Assembly: GCA_016209015.1 (NCBI GenBank)
Contig: JACQWY010000019.1
Location: forward strand, 124,001-188,000
Direction of reading: 5' to 3'
DNA length: 64,000 bases
DNA from: Gammaproteobacteria bacterium
GTDB taxonomy: Bacteria; Pseudomonadota; Gammaproteobacteria; Ga0077536
Below are positions 39,473 through 49,943 of the stretch, piece by piece. Numbering within the stretch: the stretch's first letter is position 1; each line of letters opens with the position of its first letter. The position numbers and the translations under genes are program-made. The notes under the pieces are model-generated. The model saw only the letters and a list, made by a program, of their open reading frames with translations, did no database searches and was not told where the DNA came from.

Positions 39473-40495
39473 ATGAGCACGCTGTATCGACGCCTGAGTT
39501 ACCTGGTCCCGATCCTCGCCCTGATCGTGATGGTGAAAGGCGCTTACGTGCGTCTCTCCGACGCGGGCCTCGGGTGTCCGGACTGGCCGGGCTGCTACGG
39601 CAAGCTCGTCGCACCTCAGTCCGCCGCGCAGCTCCCGGCCGAGGCGCATCCGCTCGTGCAGAAGCGTCCCGTCGAATCCGGCAAGGCGTGGCGCGAGATG
39701 ATCCACCGCTACCTCGCCTCCGGCCTCGGCTTCCTCATCCTCGGCCTCTGCGCGAGCGCCTGGCGAGACCGGCGCGCCCCGGAGCAGCCTCTGCTCGCGC
39801 CCGCGCTCCTCGTGCCGCTCGTCGTGTTCCAGGGGCTGCTCGGCATGTGGACCGTGACCCTGCTCCTCAAGCCCTTCATCGTCACGGCGCACCTGATCGG
39901 CGGGATGTCGATCCTCGCGCTCGCGACCTGGAACCTGCAGGCCGTGCGGGATGCGGGCCGCGGGCCCGGAACGGCGCATCCCGGCCTCGCCGCAGCGGCC
40001 GGCATCGCGCTCGTCTGCCTCGCGGTCCAGATCTTTCTCGGCGGCTGGACGAGCACGAACTACGCCGCGCTCGCCTGCACCGATTTCCCGACCTGCCAGG
40101 GAAGCTTCCTGCCGCCCGCCGATTTCGAGGACGCTTTCGTGCTCTGGCGCGGACTCGGTATCAACTACGAGTTCGGAGTGCTCGATACGCCCGCGCGCAC
40201 CGCGATCCACCTCGTCCATCGCTACGGTGCGCTCGTCACTGCGCTCGTGGTGCTGTCCGTGCTGGCCTACGCGCTCGCGGCCGGGGACGCGCGGTGCCGG
40301 CGCGCGGCATGGTGTATACTCGCCCTCCTTGCGTTGCAGCTCACCCTCGGTATTGCGAATGTGCTACGCGGTCTGCCCCTGCCGGTCGCCGTGGCTCATA
40401 ACGGAGGTGCAGGCCTCCTGCTGGCGGGGCTCGTGAGTCTGTTGTATTTCGCCCGCCACGAAAAAGGTCCACGAAGAGGCTCGCCCGCCCGATGA
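39473..40495 (+). CDS. ctaA: Heme A synthase (CtaA/Cox15)
   Basis: Membrane enzyme that oxidises heme O to heme A for aa3 oxidases. The ATG at 39473 gives 340 residues with about eight helices. The first loop holds LSDAGLGCPDWPGC (Cys35, Cys41), then heme-ligand histidines in EMIHRYLASG and AHLIGG, a second cysteine pair ACTDFPTC (Cys202, Cys208) and a second-half HLVHRYGA. Two internally repeated halves are evident. Its stop overlaps the ctaB start as ATGA. Confidence 0.95.
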   Translation: MSTLYRRLSYLVPILALIVMVKGAYVRLSDAGLGCPDWPGCYGKLVAPQSAAQLPAEAHPLVQKRPVESGKAWREMIHRYLASGLGFLILGLCASAWRDRRAPEQPLLAPALLVPLVVFQGLLGMWTVTLLLKPFIVTAHLIGGMSILALATWNLQAVRDAGRGPGTAHPGLAAAAGIALVCLAVQIFLGGWTSTNYAALACTDFPTCQGSFLPPADFEDAFVLWRGLGINYEFGVLDTPARTAIHLVHRYGALVTALVVLSVLAYALAAGDARCRRAAWCILALLALQLTLGIANVLRGLPLPVAVAHNGGAGLLLAGLVSLLYFARHEKGPRRGSPAR

Positions 40496-41403
40496 ACACC
40501 ACCACGTTGCTCGCCAGTCTGGCACCGGCATGGCGCGACTATCTCGCGCTCTGCAAACCGCGGGTCGTCTCGCTGATCGTCTTCACCGCCTTGATAGGCA
40601 TGCTGCTCGCGACGCCCGAGCTGCCGCCGCTAGCGACCATCGTCATCGCCACCCTCGGCATCGCGCTCGCGGCGAGCTCCGCGGCGGCGATCAATCAGGT
40701 CGCCGAGCACCGCATCGACGCGATCATGGCCCGTACCCGCCATCGTCCGCTGCCGCAAGGCGAGGTCCGCACGACGCACGCGCTCGTGTTCGCGCTCGTC
40801 CTCGGCGTGCTGTCCATGTATCTGCTCGTCGCGTTCGTCAACGCGCTCACCGCGATCCTCACGTTCGTCTCGCTGATCGGCTATGCCGTCGTCTATACGA
40901 TGTTCCTCAAGCACGCGACGCCCCAGAACATCGTCATCGGCGGCGCGGCCGGCGCGGCACCGCCGGTGCTCGGCTGGACGGCGATTACCGGCCAGCTCGA
41001 TCCCCATGCGCTGCTGCTCTTCCTCATCATCTTCGCCTGGACGCCGCCGCACTTCTGGGCGCTCGCGATCTACCGGCGCAACGACTACGCGAAAGCGGAA
41101 ATCCCGATGCTGCCGATCACCCACGGCGTCGATTTCACGCGCAAGCACGTCCTGCTCTACACCGTGCTCCTGACCGCGGTCACCGTGATGCCCTACGCGG
41201 CGTTCATGTGCGGCCCGATCTACCTCGTGGGCGCGCTCCTGCTCGACGCCGGCTTCCTCTACTACGCGATCCGGATGCAGTTCGACCATCGCGACAAACT
41301 CGCTTTCGCCGCGTTCAAGTACTCGATCGTCTACCTGACGCTCCTGTTCGTGGTGCTGTTCGTCGATCACTACGCACCGGCCGTGCGGGACCTCGTCTAC
41401 TGA
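40492..41403 (+). CDS. ctaB: Protoheme IX farnesyltransferase (heme O synthase)
   Basis: UbiA-superfamily prenyltransferase that converts heme B to heme O; also called CyoE. 303 residues with about nine membrane helices. The first Asp-rich motif region is NQVAEHRIDAIMARTRHRPLP, then VVYTMFLKHATPQNIVIGGAAGA PPVLGW and the second acidic loop in IYRRNDYAKAEIPMLPI. Translationally coupled to ctaA; together they supply heme A. Confidence 0.96.
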   Translation: MNTTTLLASLAPAWRDYLALCKPRVVSLIVFTALIGMLLATPELPPLATIVIATLGIALAASSAAAINQVAEHRIDAIMARTRHRPLPQGEVRTTHALVFALVLGVLSMYLLVAFVNALTAILTFVSLIGYAVVYTMFLKHATPQNIVIGGAAGAAPPVLGWTAITGQLDPHALLLFLIIFAWTPPHFWALAIYRRNDYAKAEIPMLPITHGVDFTRKHVLLYTVLLTAVTVMPYAAFMCGPIYLVGALLLDAGFLYYAIRMQFDHRDKLAFAAFKYSIVYLTLLFVVLFVDHYAPAVRDLVY

Positions 41404-41407
41404 TCGC

Positions 41408-42136
41408 ATGAACGACGCCCGGGACATCGGCCCCGACACTCCGCTCCTCCCCCGCTGGCTCTGGCTCTGGCTGCCGCCGGTGATGGCGCTGATCATCTTT
41501 CCGGTGAAAATCCTCTCGCCCGGCGCGTACGCGCAGTGGATCGACGGTGAACAGGGGCTCATCGAGCTCGCGACTCCCGTCGCCGCATTCCTCGCGTTCT
41601 GCTTCGGGTTCCATTTCCTGCGCAGCGCGTTCCCGAAAATTCCGCTCGCGCGGGTGTGGGTGTTGATGGTCGCGCTCGGCGGCTTCTACTTCGCAGGTGA
41701 AGAGCTGTCGTGGGGACAGCAGCTCGCGCACTGGAACACGCCGGAAGCAATCGACAAGCTGAACGATCAGCATGAGACGAATCTCCACAACATGAGCAGT
41801 TGGTTCGATCAGAAACCGCGGCTGCTGCTCGAGCTGTGGGCCTTCTTCGGCGGGATCGTGGTGCCGCTGATGCGCTTGAGCGGACGGCGGATCGGTCTCG
41901 ATCCGAACAAGCTCTGGTTCTGGTTCTGGCCGACGGTGGAGTGTCTGCCGACGGCAATCCTCGCCTTCCTCATCCGCTTCCCGGAGCGTTACAAGCACCT
42001 CGCGCACATCAAGGTGCTGCCGGTGGAGATCCGGTGGAGCGAACCCCAGGAATATTACTTCGCGCTGTTGATGCTGATCTTCGTGCTCGCGGCGCGCCAG
42101 CGCGCGAAAGCGCTGGCGGCCGCGAATCCGGTGTGA
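41408..42136 (+). CDS. Uncharacterised multi-helix membrane protein
   Basis: 242 residues, four bases after ctaB. About six membrane helices: near 17-37, 50-72, 80-98, 140-157, 168-186 and 212-230. A striking polar motif GEELSWGQQ (97-105) follows helix 3, then NDQHETNLHN (about 119-128). The paired Glu, Trp, Gln and His residues at a membrane edge look functional. I have seen the GEE.SWGQ motif in uncharacterised bacterial membrane proteins but know no assigned function. It could be a separate gene or an accessory of heme A or oxidase assembly given its place. Confidence 0.75.
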   Translation: MNDARDIGPDTPLLPRWLWLWLPPVMALIIFPVKILSPGAYAQWIDGEQGLIELATPVAAFLAFCFGFHFLRSAFPKIPLARVWVLMVALGGFYFAGEELSWGQQLAHWNTPEAIDKLNDQHETNLHNMSSWFDQKPRLLLELWAFFGGIVVPLMRLSGRRIGLDPNKLWFWFWPTVECLPTAILAFLIRFPERYKHLAHIKVLPVEIRWSEPQEYYFALLMLIFVLAARQRAKALAAANPV

Positions 42137-42145
42137 CGCGACGCC

Positions 42146-43018
42146 TCAGGACGCCGTGAGCTGTGGGAACTCGTGACCGGCGAGCGTGCGCTTGAGCGTA
42201 TCGAACGCATTCGCTTCGATCTGCCTGATGCGTTCGGCGGAGACCTTGTAGCGCTCGGCGAGCGCCTGCAGCGTCTGCTTCGGCTCGGTCAGCCAACGGC
42301 TCGCGATGATGTCGCGGCTGCGTGCGTCGAGATGCTCGAGGGCCGCGGCGAGCCGCTCCGTGCCGTGCTGTTGCTGTTCGGCAGCCTCGAGCTGATGCAC
42401 CGGCTCGAAGCGCGTATCCGCGAGATACGCCGCCGGCGCGATGTCCTCGTCGCCTTCCTCGAAGCCGCCGTCGAATGCCTGATCGTGAGCGTTCATACGC
42501 TCTTCCATCAGCAGCACTTCGGACGGCGTCACGCCGAGATCCTCGGCCACGGCCGCGACTTCCTGCCCGTTCATCCAGCCCAGGCGCTTCTTCGCGCTGC
42601 GCAGATTGAAGAACAGCTTGCGCTGGGCCTTCGTCGTGGCGACTTTCACGATGCGCCAGTTGCGCAGGATGAACTCGTGGATCTCCGCGCGGATCCAATG
42701 CACCGCGAACGACACGAGGCGCACGCCGACGGCCGGATCGAAGCGCTTCACGGCTTTCATCAGACCGATGTTGCCTTCCTGGATGAGGTCGCCGTGGGCG
42801 AGTCCATAGCCGGCATAGCCGCGGGCCACGCGCACGACGAAGCGCAGATGGGAGACGACGAGCTGGCGGGCGGCGTCGAGATCGTTCTCCTCGCGGTAGC
42901 GGATGGCGAGCTCTCGCTCCTCCTCCGCACTCAGCATCGGGACGCGGTTGACCGCCTCGACGTAGGCCTCGAGGGAGCCGCTCGGCATCAGGATCGTGTG
43001 ATTGGAACCGGTAAGCAT
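42146..43018 (-). CDS. rpoH: Heat-shock sigma factor RpoH (sigma-32)
   Basis: Alternative sigma factor for heat-shock genes. 290 residues from the ATG at 43018; another ATG at 43030 touches AAGGAGG directly, which is too close for use. Region 2 includes [21 protein letters not shown] and [32 protein letters not shown]. The RpoH box QRKLFFNLR is intact, and region 4 holds [24 protein letters not shown] perfect CIRCE element lies just upstream, so HrcA should repress it. Confidence 0.97.
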   Translation of the reverse strand: MLTGSNHTILMPSGSLEAYVEAVNRVPMLSAEEERELAIRYREENDLDAARQLVVSHLRFVVRVARGYAGYGLAHGDLIQEGNIGLMKAVKRFDPAVGVRLVSFAVHWIRAEIHEFILRNWRIVKVATTKAQRKLFFNLRSAKKRLGWMNGQEVAAVAEDLGVTPSEVLLMEERMNAHDQAFDGGFEEGDEDIAPAAYLADTRFEPVHQLEAAEQQQHGTERLAAALEHLDARSRDIIASRWLTEPKQTLQALAERYKVSAERIRQIEANAFDTLKRTLAGHEFPQLTAS

Positions 43019-43055
43019 GGGCTTGGGCATCCTCCTTCTCTGTTCTGAGCGAATG

Positions 43056-43082
43056 TTAGCACTCGGGCGATTAGAGTGCTAA
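43056..43082. promoter_or_regulatory. CIRCE element (HrcA operator) upstream of rpoH
   Basis: TTAGCACTC (43056-43064), 9 bases, GAGTGCTAA (43074-43082) matches the CIRCE consensus without a mismatch. It sits 26-52 bases upstream of the first possible rpoH ATG, the position expected for a repressor site near the transcription start. HrcA itself is not in the window. Confidence 0.92.
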
Positions 43083-43106
43083 CGGGCGGGACGGTTCCCG
43101 TCCGGC

Positions 43107-44066
43107 TCAGCGGGCGGATGGCTCCATTTCACGCAGATGGAGGCTCACCGCCAGCCAGCCGCCGAGCCATCCCAGGGTCAGTGAGAGGCCTAGGAGCGCC
43201 GCACCCGGCCCGGGACCGAGGCCGATCGCGCCCGGGGCGAGGCCATAGAGACCGGCGAGATCCCCGAGCGGCCCGGCAAGCCGGCCGAAGAGGAGCGCGA
43301 GGATGAGCAGTGCGGTCAGTCCGCTGCCGAGCCCGAACGCGGCGCCGAGATACAGAAACGGGCGTCTGACATAGGCATCGGTCGCGCCGCACAGCTTCGC
43401 GACCTCGATTTCGTCGCGCTGCCGCTCGATGCCGACCCGGATCGCGTTGCCGGCGATGAGCACGACGCCGAGGCCGAGCAGCGCACCGAGGCCCGAAACG
43501 CCCCTGCCGAGCAGCGCCGAGAAGGCCTCGAGCCGTGCGATCCAGATCAGGTCGTAATGCGTCTCCGCGACCTCGGCCGCGCCGCGCAGGCCGCTCAGCA
43601 GCGACTCGCGCTCGGCCGGGCTCCCGCGGCGGAGCGTCAGGGTGACGACGTGCGGCAGCGGGTTGTCCGGCAGCGCATCGAGCACCGCGCCGAGGCCGGA
43701 GCCCGCCTTGAACTCCGCGAGCGCCGCCGCGCGATCGACGAATACCGCCTCGGCGACTCTCGGGTCGGCGCGCAGGCGCGCCGCGAGCGCCGCCCCCTCC
43801 GGCGCCGCTACCGTGCCGCGCAGGAAGAGCGTCGCCTGCGGCGCGAGATTGAGCCGCGCCGCGGCGCTCACCGTGCCGTCGTAGATCACGTAGAGCCCGG
43901 CCGGCAGCGCGAGCGCGATACCGATCACGAGCACGGTGAGCAGGGCGTTGACAGCATCCCGCCGGAAATAATGCGCGCAGGTTCGCCAGGCGCCGCCATG
44001 CTGTCGCGCCCACGCGGCGAGCCGCGACGGTCGGGCACTGCGCGTCGCGGCCGGCGTGCCGTCCAT
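43107..44066 (-). CDS. ftsX: Cell-division protein FtsX
   Basis: Membrane subunit of the FtsEX complex that controls septal peptidoglycan hydrolases. ATG at 44066 overlaps the ftsE stop by one base; 319 residues. N-terminal cytoplasmic segment, first helix (ALLTVLVIGIALALPAGLY), extracytoplasmic loop of about 120 residues, then three helices in the C-terminal half, with the conserved RQRDEIEVAKLCGATDAYVRRPFLYLG segment. Order ftsY-ftsE-ftsX-rpoH is classical for gammaproteobacteria. Confidence 0.95.
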   Translation of the reverse strand: MDGTPAATRSARPSRLAAWARQHGGAWRTCAHYFRRDAVNALLTVLVIGIALALPAGLYVIYDGTVSAAARLNLAPQATLFLRGTVAAPEGAALAARLRADPRVAEAVFVDRAAALAEFKAGSGLGAVLDALPDNPLPHVVTLTLRRGSPAERESLLSGLRGAAEVAETHYDLIWIARLEAFSALLGRGVSGLGALLGLGVVLIAGNAIRVGIERQRDEIEVAKLCGATDAYVRRPFLYLGAAFGLGSGLTALLILALLFGRLAGPLGDLAGLYGLAPGAIGLGPGPGAALLGLSLTLGWLGGWLAVSLHLREMEPSAR

Positions 44067-44725
44067 CAGGCCCCGGCCTCCACGCGGCCGGCATGGAGCG
44101 TGACGCGCCGGTGCGGGACCTGCTCCAGCAGCGCGAGATCGTGCGTCGCGATGAGCACGGTGACGCCGATGGCATTGAATTGCGCGAAGAGCTGCAGGAT
44201 GTCGCGCCCGAGCGCCGGGTCGAGATTTCCGGTCGGTTCGTCCGCGAGCAGCACTTTCGGCCGGTTGACGACGGCCCGGGCGATACCGACCCGCTGCTGT
44301 TCGCCGCTCGACAGCGTGCGCGGGGCAGCGCGCTCCTTGTGCAGCAGCCCGACTTTGTCGAGCGCCGCGCGCACGCGCCGCGCTGTCTCGGCCGCCGGAT
44401 GACCGGCGACGACGAGCGGCAGGGCGACGTTGTCGAATACCGTGCGGTCCATCAGCAGCCGATGGTCCTGGAAGATGAATCCGATCTGCCGCCGGTGCTC
44501 GGGAACGCCCCGCCTGCCGAGCCGCCCGAGGTCCCGCCCGTCGACCACGAGGCGGCCGCGCGTCGCGCGTTCGACGAGCGCGACGAGCTTGAGCAGGCTG
44601 CTCTTGCCCGCGCCGGAATGACCGGTGAGAAAGACGAATTCGCCGGGTGCGACGTGGAGCGTGATGTCGCTCAGGGCGTCGAAGCCGCCCGCGTACGTTT
44701 TGGAGACGTTGTCGAAACGGATCAC
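44066..44725 (-). CDS. ftsE: Cell-division ATP-binding protein FtsE
   Basis: ATPase of the FtsEX complex. 219 residues with a GTG start overlapping the ftsY stop by 4 bases. Walker A is GHSGAGKSSLLKL, signature LSSGEQQRVGIARAV, Walker B VLLADEPTGNLD, and a switch His in IATHDLALL. Starts IRFDNVSKTYAGG. Confidence 0.97.
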   Translation of the reverse strand: MIRFDNVSKTYAGGFDALSDITLHVAPGEFVFLTGHSGAGKSSLLKLVALVERATRGRLVVDGRDLGRLGRRGVPEHRRQIGFIFQDHRLLMDRTVFDNVALPLVVAGHPAAETARRVRAALDKVGLLHKERAAPRTLSSGEQQRVGIARAVVNRPKVLLADEPTGNLDPALGRDILQLFAQFNAIGVTVLIATHDLALLEQVPHRRVTLHAGRVEAGA

Positions 44726-45645
44726 GCCGCCGGAACATCCCCGCCCGGCTCGCCGAGCAGCGCGTCGACGAAACCCGCCGCCTCGAAGACCTGCAGGTCC
44801 TCGTACTGCTCGCCGACGCCGATGAAGCGGATCGGCAGCTTCATGGCTTGCGCGATCGCGAAGACGATGCCCCCTTTCGCGGTGCCGTCGAGCTTCGTCA
44901 GCACGAGCGAGTCGAGCTTGCTCGTTTCGTCGAACATTTTCGCCTGCGTGAGCGAATTCTGGCCGAGCGTCGCGTCGAGCACGAGCATCGTCTCGTGTGG
45001 CGCGGCCGCGTTCTGCTTGCCGATCACGCGCCGGATCTTGCCGAGCTCGTTCATCAGTCCGCCCTGGGTGTGCAGCCGTCCGGCCGTGTCCGCGAGCAGC
45101 ACGTCGATGCCGCGCGCCTGCGCGGCACTGTAGGCATCGAAGATCACGGAGGCCGAATCGGCACCCGGACCCTGCGCTATCACGGGGATGTCGAGTCGTT
45201 CGCCCCAGGTCTTCAATTGATCCACCGCCGCCGCGCGGAACGTATCGCCCGCGGCGAACATCACTTTCCTGCCCTCGGCGCGCAAGTGCCGGCCGATTTT
45301 CGCGATCGTGGTGGTCTTGCCGACGCCGTTCACGCCGACGACGAGGATCACGTACGGGCCATCGGTCGCGGGCGGAATGGCGAGGGGCTGCTCGCAGGGC
45401 CGGAGTGCCTCGAGCATCACGTCGCGCAGCGTGTCGACGAGCGGCGCGCCCTTGCCCGCGCGCTGCTTCACGGCCGCCATCATGCGCTCGGTCGCGTCGA
45501 CGCCCGCGTCGGCGAGCAGCAGCGCCGTCTCGAGCGTTTCGAGCGAGGAGGCATCGATCGGCTCGCGCCGGAAGATGAGTTTGCCGAGCCGGTTGAGCAG
45601 GCTGTCGCGCGTGCGCGCGATGCCTTCTTTGAGTCGTTTGAACAT
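44722..45645 (-). CDS. ftsY: Signal recognition particle receptor FtsY
   Basis: GTPase that docks SRP-ribosome complexes at the membrane. 307 residues: a short N region beginning MFKRLKEGIARTRDSLLNRLGKLIF, then the NG domain with GVNGVGKTTTIAKIGRHL, DTFRAAAVDQL, DTAGRLHTQ, and TKLDGTAKGG. It lacks the long acidic A domain seen in E. coli FtsY. Diverges from the M16 peptidase pair. Confidence 0.97.
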   Translation of the reverse strand: MFKRLKEGIARTRDSLLNRLGKLIFRREPIDASSLETLETALLLADAGVDATERMMAAVKQRAGKGAPLVDTLRDVMLEALRPCEQPLAIPPATDGPYVILVVGVNGVGKTTTIAKIGRHLRAEGRKVMFAAGDTFRAAAVDQLKTWGERLDIPVIAQGPGADSASVIFDAYSAAQARGIDVLLADTAGRLHTQGGLMNELGKIRRVIGKQNAAAPHETMLVLDATLGQNSLTQAKMFDETSKLDSLVLTKLDGTAKGGIVFAIAQAMKLPIRFIGVGEQYEDLQVFEAAGFVDALLGEPGGDVPAA

Positions 45646-45746
45646 GAGCGCCGAGGGCCGCTTCCTACGCTTCGCAGCGTTTCCAGGTGGAGAGATTGCG
45701 ATATGCTAACACTCCCTCGCACGCGGGCGGCACAGGAACCGGCGCG

Positions 45747-47162
45747 ATGGCCCGACATTCCGCCGCGCCCGCCCACGATCCACGGAGACCCGACTTGCAC
45801 GCGTTAGCCCGCATCCGCCAGTGCCTGCTCATCCTCTGCCTGCCGCTCGCCGCCGCGGCCGCCGAGCCCGCGCAGGAATTCACGCTCCCGAACGGCCTGA
45901 AGCTCATCGTCCAGGAAGACCACCGCGCGCCGGTGGCGGTCGTGCAGGTCTGGTACAAGATCGGTTCGAGCTACGAGCACGACGGTACGACGGGTCTCTC
46001 GCACGCACTCGAGCACATGATGTTCAAGGGCACGAAGCACCATCCGCCCGGCGAGTTCTCGCGCATCGTCGCCGCGCGCGGCGGCAAGGAGAACGCGTTC
46101 ACGACGACCGACTACACGGCCTACTTCGAGCAGTGGGCGGCGAGCAACGTCGAGCTCAGCTTCGATCTCGAGGCGGATCGCATGCGGAATCTCACTTTCG
46201 ACGAACAGGATTTCGCGAAGGAGATGAAGGTCATCATGGAGGAGCGCCACATGCGCACGGACGACAACCCGCAGGCGCTCGCCTCGGAGGTCGTCGATGC
46301 GGTGGCCTTCCTGACGAGCCCGTATCGACATCCCGTGATCGGCTGGCAGTCCGATCTCGAGAGCATGCGTCTCGAGGATCTCCGGGCGTGGTACGCGCGC
46401 TGGTATGCGCCGAACAATGCGATCGTGGTCGTCGTCGGCGACGTCGAGCCGGCGAAAGTCCACGCGCTCGCGCAGAAGCACTTCGGTCCGCTCGCGAAAC
46501 AGCTCATTCCACCGACGAAGCCACGCACCGAGCCCGAGCAGCGCGGCATGAAGCGCCTCACGTTCAAGAGCGAGAGCGCGACGCTGCCCTATCTCATGAT
46601 GGCCTACAAGGCGCCGGTGCTCGTCGAGGCCCTCGCGAAGCGGACGAATGCCGAGCCGTGGGAGATCTACGCGCTCGACGTGCTGTCGGAAACGCTCGAC
46701 GGCGATCAGAGCTCGCGGCTCACCCGCAACCTCGTGCGCGGCCGGCAGATCGCCGCGCAGGTGGAATCGTCTTACGCCCCCGCTTCGCGCCTCGAGAGCC
46801 TGTTCAGCTTCGCCGCGGTGCCGACCCCCGGCCACACGCTGGAGGAGCTGGAGAAAGCGATCGGCGCGGAGATCGCAGCCCTGCAGAGTGCGCCGCCGAC
46901 ACCCGAGGAGCTCGCGCGCATCAAGACGCGCGTCGTCGCCGACGAGGTCTTCCAACAGGACTCGGTCTTCTACCAGGCGATGGTCATCGGTTCGCTCGAG
47001 GCGGTCGGTCTCGACTGGCGCATCAAGGACGACTACGTCGAACGCATCAAGGCCGTCACCCCCGAGCAGGTGCAGGCCGTCGCCAGGAAATATCTGACGG
47101 AGGATCGTCTCACCGTCGCCCATCTGCTGCCGGTCGCGAAAGGAGACGCCGATGCGCATTGA
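45747..47162 (+). CDS. M16-family zinc peptidase, catalytic subunit
   Basis: Inverzincin metallopeptidase. With the ATG at 45747 the protein has 471 residues; a TTG at 45795 behind GGAG gives a cleaner signal peptide (HALARIRQCLLILCLPLAAAAAEP), so the true start may be there. The zinc motif HALEH is at 86-90 in ATG numbering, followed by the ENAFTTTDYTAYFE strand and the second Glu in an ELSFDLEADR helix. Likely periplasmic. The next gene encodes the paired non-catalytic subunit and overlaps by 11 bases. Confidence 0.9.
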   Translation: MARHSAAPAHDPRRPDLHALARIRQCLLILCLPLAAAAAEPAQEFTLPNGLKLIVQEDHRAPVAVVQVWYKIGSSYEHDGTTGLSHALEHMMFKGTKHHPPGEFSRIVAARGGKENAFTTTDYTAYFEQWAASNVELSFDLEADRMRNLTFDEQDFAKEMKVIMEERHMRTDDNPQALASEVVDAVAFLTSPYRHPVIGWQSDLESMRLEDLRAWYARWYAPNNAIVVVVGDVEPAKVHALAQKHFGPLAKQLIPPTKPRTEPEQRGMKRLTFKSESATLPYLMMAYKAPVLVEALAKRTNAEPWEIYALDVLSETLDGDQSSRLTRNLVRGRQIAAQVESSYAPASRLESLFSFAAVPTPGHTLEELEKAIGAEIAALQSAPPTPEELARIKTRVVADEVFQQDSVFYQAMVIGSLEAVGLDWRIKDDYVERIKAVTPEQVQAVARKYLTEDRLTVAHLLPVAKGDADAH

Positions 47163-48462
47163 ACGCCTCCTCGCGGCGACCCTGTTCGTCGTCGCCCAGG
47201 CCGTGCTCGCCACGCCGAAGATCGAACATTGGACGACCCCTGCGGGCGCCCAGGTCTATTTCGTCGCCGCCGCGGAGATCCCCATGCTCGACGTGCGCGT
47301 CGTGTTCAATGCCGGCAGCGCGTGCGACGGCGCGAAGCCCGGCCTCGCGAGCTTCACCGCAGGCCTGATGCACGAAGGCGCAGGCGAGCTCGACACGAAC
47401 GCTTTCCACGATGCGCTCGGTGCGACGGGCGCGAGCCTCGGCACCGGCGCGATGCGCGACATGGCCTGGGTATCGCTCCGCACGCTGAGCGATCCGGCGT
47501 CCGCCGATCCCGCGCTCGCGCTCATGCAATCGACGATCCGCAATCCGCGCTTCGACGCCGCGGCCTTGGAGCGCTTGCGCGAACAGGCGCTCATCGGTCT
47601 GAAGAGCGAGAAGGAATCGCCGGATGCGATGGCCGAGCGCACGTTCTTCGCGGCGCTCTACGGTGACCATCCCTACGGCTCGCCGACGGCGGGGACGGAG
47701 GACAGCGTGAAAGCCTTCACGCGCGCGGACGTCATCGCGTTTCACCAGCGCTACTACGTCGCCGCGAACGCGACCGTCGCGATCGTCGGCGCGACGGATC
47801 GCGCGGGTGCCGAGCGCATCGCGGCGGCCGTGCTGCGCGACGTGCCGGCCGGTGAGCCCGCCGCCCCCCTGCCGCCCGTCGCCCCGCTCGCCGCGGCGCG
47901 CGAGGCGCACGTCGAATTCCCGGCGACGCAGAGCCACGTGTGGATCGGCCAGACCGGCCTCAAGCGGGGCGACCCGGATTATTTCGCCCTGATCGTCGGC
48001 AACCACGTGCTCGGCGGCAACGGCCTCGTGTCGATACTCGCCGACGAGATCCGGGAGAAGCGCGGACTCTCCTACAGTGCCCAGAGCCAGTTCGAGCCGC
48101 TCGCCGAAGCGGGTCCCTTCCTCGCCAGCCTGCAGACGAAGGCCTCGCAGGAGGCCGAAGCGCTGAAAGTCCTGCGCGCGACGCTCGCGAAGTTCGTCGC
48201 CGAGGGGCCGTCCGAGAAAGCGCTCGCGGCCGCGAAGCAGAATCTCGTCGGCGGCTTCCCGCTGCGTCTCGACGGCAACGGCAAGATCATCGAATACCTC
48301 GCGATGATCGGCTTCTATCACCTGCCGCTCGACTATCTCGATACGTTCACGGAACGTGTCGCGAAGATCACGGTCGACGACGTCCGCGACGCTTTTCGCC
48401 GCCGCGTCGATCCCGCGCGCATGGTGACGGTCACGGTCGGCAAGCAGTCCGGCACGCGCTGA
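47152..48462 (+). CDS. M16-family peptidase-like protein, non-catalytic partner
   Basis: 436 residues with a signal peptide (residues 1-20). The M16 fold is clear, but the HxxEH zinc motif is absent; the equivalent helix reads ASFTAGLMHEGAG. The C-terminal half keeps the NHVLGGNGLVSILADEIREKRGLSYS signature that shapes the substrate cavity. It should pair with the catalytic subunit upstream as in other two-gene M16B peptidases of proteobacteria. The order ftsY-(divergent)-M16-M16-rsmD-coaD is conserved in gammaproteobacteria. Confidence 0.9.
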   Translation: MRIERLLAATLFVVAQAVLATPKIEHWTTPAGAQVYFVAAAEIPMLDVRVVFNAGSACDGAKPGLASFTAGLMHEGAGELDTNAFHDALGATGASLGTGAMRDMAWVSLRTLSDPASADPALALMQSTIRNPRFDAAALERLREQALIGLKSEKESPDAMAERTFFAALYGDHPYGSPTAGTEDSVKAFTRADVIAFHQRYYVAANATVAIVGATDRAGAERIAAAVLRDVPAGEPAAPLPPVAPLAAAREAHVEFPATQSHVWIGQTGLKRGDPDYFALIVGNHVLGGNGLVSILADEIREKRGLSYSAQSQFEPLAEAGPFLASLQTKASQEAEALKVLRATLAKFVAEGPSEKALAAAKQNLVGGFPLRLDGNGKIIEYLAMIGFYHLPLDYLDTFTERVAKITVDDVRDAFRRRVDPARMVTVTVGKQSGTR

Positions 48463-48467
48463 GCGGC

Positions 48468-49666
<1,199 letters not shown>

Positions 49667-49682
49667 CGGGCGGGCACGCGCC

Positions 49683-49943
49683 ATGGCGTTGATGATCACC
49701 GGGGAGTGCGTGAACTGCGACGTGTGCGCGCCCGAGTGTCCGAACCAGGCGATCCACGAAGGTCCCGAGCACTACGACATCGATCCCGCACGCTGCACGG
49801 AGTGCGTCGGACATTTCGACGCGCCGCAGTGCGTCCAGGTCTGTCCGGTCGCGTGCATCCCGCAGAATCCCGCGCATCCCGAGAGCCGTGCAGCGCTGCT
49901 CGTGAAATTCGCGCGACTGACGAACGCCGCGCAGACCGCATGA
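49683..49943 (+). CDS. fdx: YfhL-type 2[4Fe-4S] ferredoxin
   Basis: 86 residues. The first cluster motif CVNCDVCAPECP and a second CTECVGHFDAPQCVQVCP, with extra residues between the cysteines, mark the Allochromatium/YfhL ferredoxin group. It ends in a short helical tail. Its usual place directly after coaD is kept. The stop overlaps the following ggt start as ATGA. Confidence 0.95.
   Translation: MALMITGECVNCDVCAPECPNQAIHEGPEHYDIDPARCTECVGHFDAPQCVQVCPVACIPQNPAHPESRAALLVKFARLTNAAQTA

Noticed and set aside
43107-44738. Apparent 543-residue fusion containing FtsX
   Set aside because: The upstream part is an out-of-frame reading of ftsE. FtsX has its own ATG at 44066 overlapping the ftsE stop, so these are two separate genes.
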